From NCBI GenBank assembly GCA_023807065.1, contig JAJJLU010003753.1, positions 1-33,479 of the forward strand: a stretch of DNA of 33,479 nucleotides, written 5' to 3'. A program made the position numbers and the translations under genes. This document shows positions 32,204 through 33,479 of the stretch, one piece after another. How positions within the stretch are numbered: the stretch's first letter is position 1; each line of letters opens with the position of its first letter. The DNA is from Isotricha intestinalis (Eukaryota > Ciliophora > Litostomatea > Vestibuliferida > Isotrichidae). Under the pieces are notes generated by a model. It was not told where the DNA came from. It worked only from the letters and a program-made list of their open reading frames with translations, and did not search any database.

Positions 32204-32234
32204 AAAAAAAACTGCCAGAATCTTAATGGCAGTT
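32204..32234 (-). terminator. Intrinsic terminator upstream of the Stealth gene
   Basis: On the minus strand AACTGCCA (32234-32227) and TGGCAGTT (32217-32210) form an 8-bp stem followed by eight U. The Stealth start codon is 25 bases further on. Confidence 0.85.
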
Positions 32235-32431
32235 GGGGGAGTTCACAAAATCACAGAAGTCAGTAATCCCGTTGGCTTTTGGTTTGCACCTGTTGTATAA
32301 CCAACGCCCCCCCAACAGCAAATTGGGGGTGTGGTGTAAATCACCACGTGGGAAAAACAATAACTGTTAAATTATTGCGACTTCCGTTTTGGACTTGTGA
32401 AGGTCCCGAAACTTTTTCCCATAAGATTCCA
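32204..32431 (-). ncRNA. Structured 5' leader of the Stealth gene (riboswitch/attenuator-like) or small RNA
   Basis: About 228 nt between a promoter and an intrinsic terminator form a rod with a multi-hairpin head. Given as plus-strand positions: 32422-32429 with 32218-32225 (GAATCTTA/TAAGATTC on the RNA), 32395-32401 with 32242-32248 (TTCACAA/TTGTGAA), and 32379-32387 with 32253-32261 (ACGGAAGTC/GACTTCTGT, one G-U). Inside are hairpins at 32358-32377, 32331-32347, 32309-32329 (contains a C7 run) and 32271-32305. The extreme 5' end pairs with the terminator loop and 5' arm, so closing the rod would oppose termination. No known class is recognised. Confidence 0.6.
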
Positions 32432-32437
32432 AAAAAT

Positions 32438-32466
32438 ATGATAGTTTAGAATAATGCCCAGAGCAA
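32438..32466 (-). promoter_or_regulatory. Promoter of the structured leader at 32204-32431
   Basis: On the minus strand TTGCTC (32466-32461), 17 bases, TATCAT (32443-32438). The predicted start is near 32431, directly before the first pairing strand. It lies just after the stop of the Cys-rich gene at 32472. Confidence 0.5.
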
Positions 32467-32471
32467 GTTTT

Positions 32472-32717
32472 TTATTTTTCAATCGGTGGAAAACAATCAC
32501 CACCATCGGTTGGACAACAATTAAAGCCGGCTTCACCCATATCTGTATATGTTTCACCCGGACAGCATCCATTCAAATCTGGGGCGGCATCGTCTTTGCA
32601 CAGATATTCCATTGTGTCTGTCCATTCATATTTTTGTCGAACAACGTGGGCCGTGACAAACGCGGTAACAATGGCGGTTAAAAGGCACGCGATAAAGATT
32701 TTATATATCGTTCTCAT
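32472..32717 (-). CDS. Small membrane-anchored six-Cys protein
   Basis: This 81-residue protein has one N-terminal membrane segment (about 6-25) and a periplasmic tail that is almost wholly the motif C-x10-CC-x14-CC-x6-C (LCKDDAAPDLNGCCPGE, then FNCCPTDGGDC). The same motif ends the protein at 11368-11988 with matched spacing and the residues A-x-P, GCC-x-GE, F-x-CCP and G kept. GAGGG precedes the ATG by about 9 bases. It follows the LpoA-like gene by 20 bases on the same strand. Function unknown. Confidence 0.82.
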   Translation of the reverse strand: MRTIYKIFIACLLTAIVTAFVTAHVVRQKYEWTDTMEYLCKDDAAPDLNGCCPGETYTDMGEAGFNCCPTDGGDCFPPIEK

Positions 32718-32737
32718 ATTTACATTCCCTCTTTTTT

Positions 32738-33479
32738 TTATTCATTTATTTCAACAGAATCTATATATGTGCGTTGAACATTTTCCAATGGCACAGGTGC
32801 ATAGTTCTCCGCGGTGATTGAAAATTCACTGTCTTGATTTGGTAATATCGTTATAGATGAGAAAGTCGTGTCCGGTGTGGCAACACTGTGATTTGCACCA
32901 TATGTTTTTGCGGTATATTTTCCGTGCAGGCGTTCCGGTATGTGAATATATTTCATTGGGTTAACGCCATCGGTCATCAAAGACATTGGTTCGGCGGGAC
33001 TGATATAATTTGCCGTAGATGTGTATATTGGAATTGTGAACGCGGCGGCGGGTTGTTTTACGGTTGTTGTTGTGCCATCGCCATTGATGCGTACGATTCG
33101 CAATGCGCGTTCATTTGAACCACTTGGGCGCAGACGGAACAGACCGTTCGCACCGATGTAGCCACTTTGATTCATCAGGTATGCCGCCGCGTTGTCGTGT
33201 GCGCGTACGGCCCCCAGTGCCAATATTGTCGCATCATAACCAATCGCCGCAAGGCGTGTCGCCGGCGTGCCGGTTGCAGATTGATAAATATTCGCAAATT
33301 CTGCGGGTATTTCCGGCATTGTTGCAAACATCGCGCCCGTCATTGCAACATCGTTTGCAATATCACCGTCTTCCCATAATGGGGTGCCATAAAATCCGGC
33401 ATCACGTGCACCCAACCCGTAATAGCGCAAGAATGATACCAATGATTTTGTATCATCGCCCGTTCCCATAAATAATATC
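32738..33479 (-). CDS. LpoA-like penicillin-binding-protein activator (N-terminus outside window)
   Basis: The frame is open to the right edge; the ATG at 33469 is only an internal Met, so about 247 C-terminal residues are seen. FYGTPLWED, PATRLAAIGYDATILALGAV and YIGANGLFRLRPSGSNERALRIVRI match the periplasmic-binding-protein-like (type 1) C-terminal lobe of LpoA/YraM and related branched-chain substrate-binding proteins. In this branch the usual role is stimulating peptidoglycan synthesis from the outer membrane. The final ~90 residues after PIYTSTANY are extra and unassigned. The small six-Cys gene follows. Confidence 0.8.
   Translation of the reverse strand, partial: ILFMGTGDDTKSLVSFLRYYGLGARDAGFYGTPLWEDGDIANDVAMTGAMFATMPEIPAEFANIYQSATGTPATRLAAIGYDATILALGAVRAHDNAAAYLMNQSGYIGANGLFRLRPSGSNERALRIVRINGDGTTTTVKQPAAAFTIPIYTSTANYISPAEPMSLMTDGVNPMKYIHIPERLHGKYTAKTYGANHSVATPDTTFSSITILPNQDSEFSITAENYAPVPLENVQRTYIDSVEINE

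Overview
The window is about 33.5 kb of a compact, moderately AT-rich bacterial chromosome with the standard genetic code (TAA and TGA both act as stops). It most likely comes from an alphaproteobacterium with a small, host-associated type of genome. The evidence is a GapR (DUF2312) gene, an alphaproteobacterial-type ComEC without a recognisable metallo-hydrolase tail, a single LolC/E-type permease with LolD, and a divergent ftsQ-ftsA pair. Genes are densely packed with short or overlapping junctions. The exact lineage is inference; uncultured gut alphaproteobacteria would fit.

Layout. 1-1474: 3'-truncated AsmA-like gene (minus). 1527-3932: uvrB and tsaE. 3919-6390 (minus): ftsQ followed by an unusual gene fusing an FtsA-like actin ATPase to a complete ribulose-phosphate 3-epimerase domain. 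6445-11988: a small lipoprotein (minus), then a plus-strand run of a hypothetical gene, a secretin-like lipoprotein, lolC/E, lolD and two envelope proteins. 12014-15071: a SAM methyltransferase (minus), divergent from an exported Gly/Ala-rich protein and an exported GH108-type muramidase. 15072-16226: intergenic DNA with terminators, a YjbR-family gene, a hairpin-rich stretch and tRNA-Gln(UUG). 16227-22066: an operon of a MarR-type regulator, a TolC-like protein, a minimal adaptor, an RND permease and a NADAR protein. 22146-24269: a HAD-IB phosphatase, a structured GC-rich terminator region, a nested-palindrome (MITE-like) element, a structured 5' leader with an internal terminator, and an exported Cys-rich protein. 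24293-31171: rmuC (minus), def-fmt-truA, then gapR-RNHCP-comEC (minus) and pyk. 31175-33479 (minus): LpoA-like gene (5' end outside the window), a small Cys-rich membrane protein, a second structured leader with an internal terminator, and a Stealth-family phosphotransferase.

Most genes serve envelope, division or genome maintenance. The most unusual items are: (1) the FtsA-epimerase fusion with a possible membrane-targeting helix between its halves; (2) an efflux-like operon whose RND permease lacks the canonical proton-relay residues and whose adaptor lacks the hairpin domain; (3) two unrelated genes, each behind a long structured leader whose extreme 5' end can pair with its own intrinsic terminator; (4) a small six-cysteine motif shared by two otherwise different exported proteins; (5) several strong promoters whose -10 box lies so close to the start codon that the mRNAs would be nearly leaderless.
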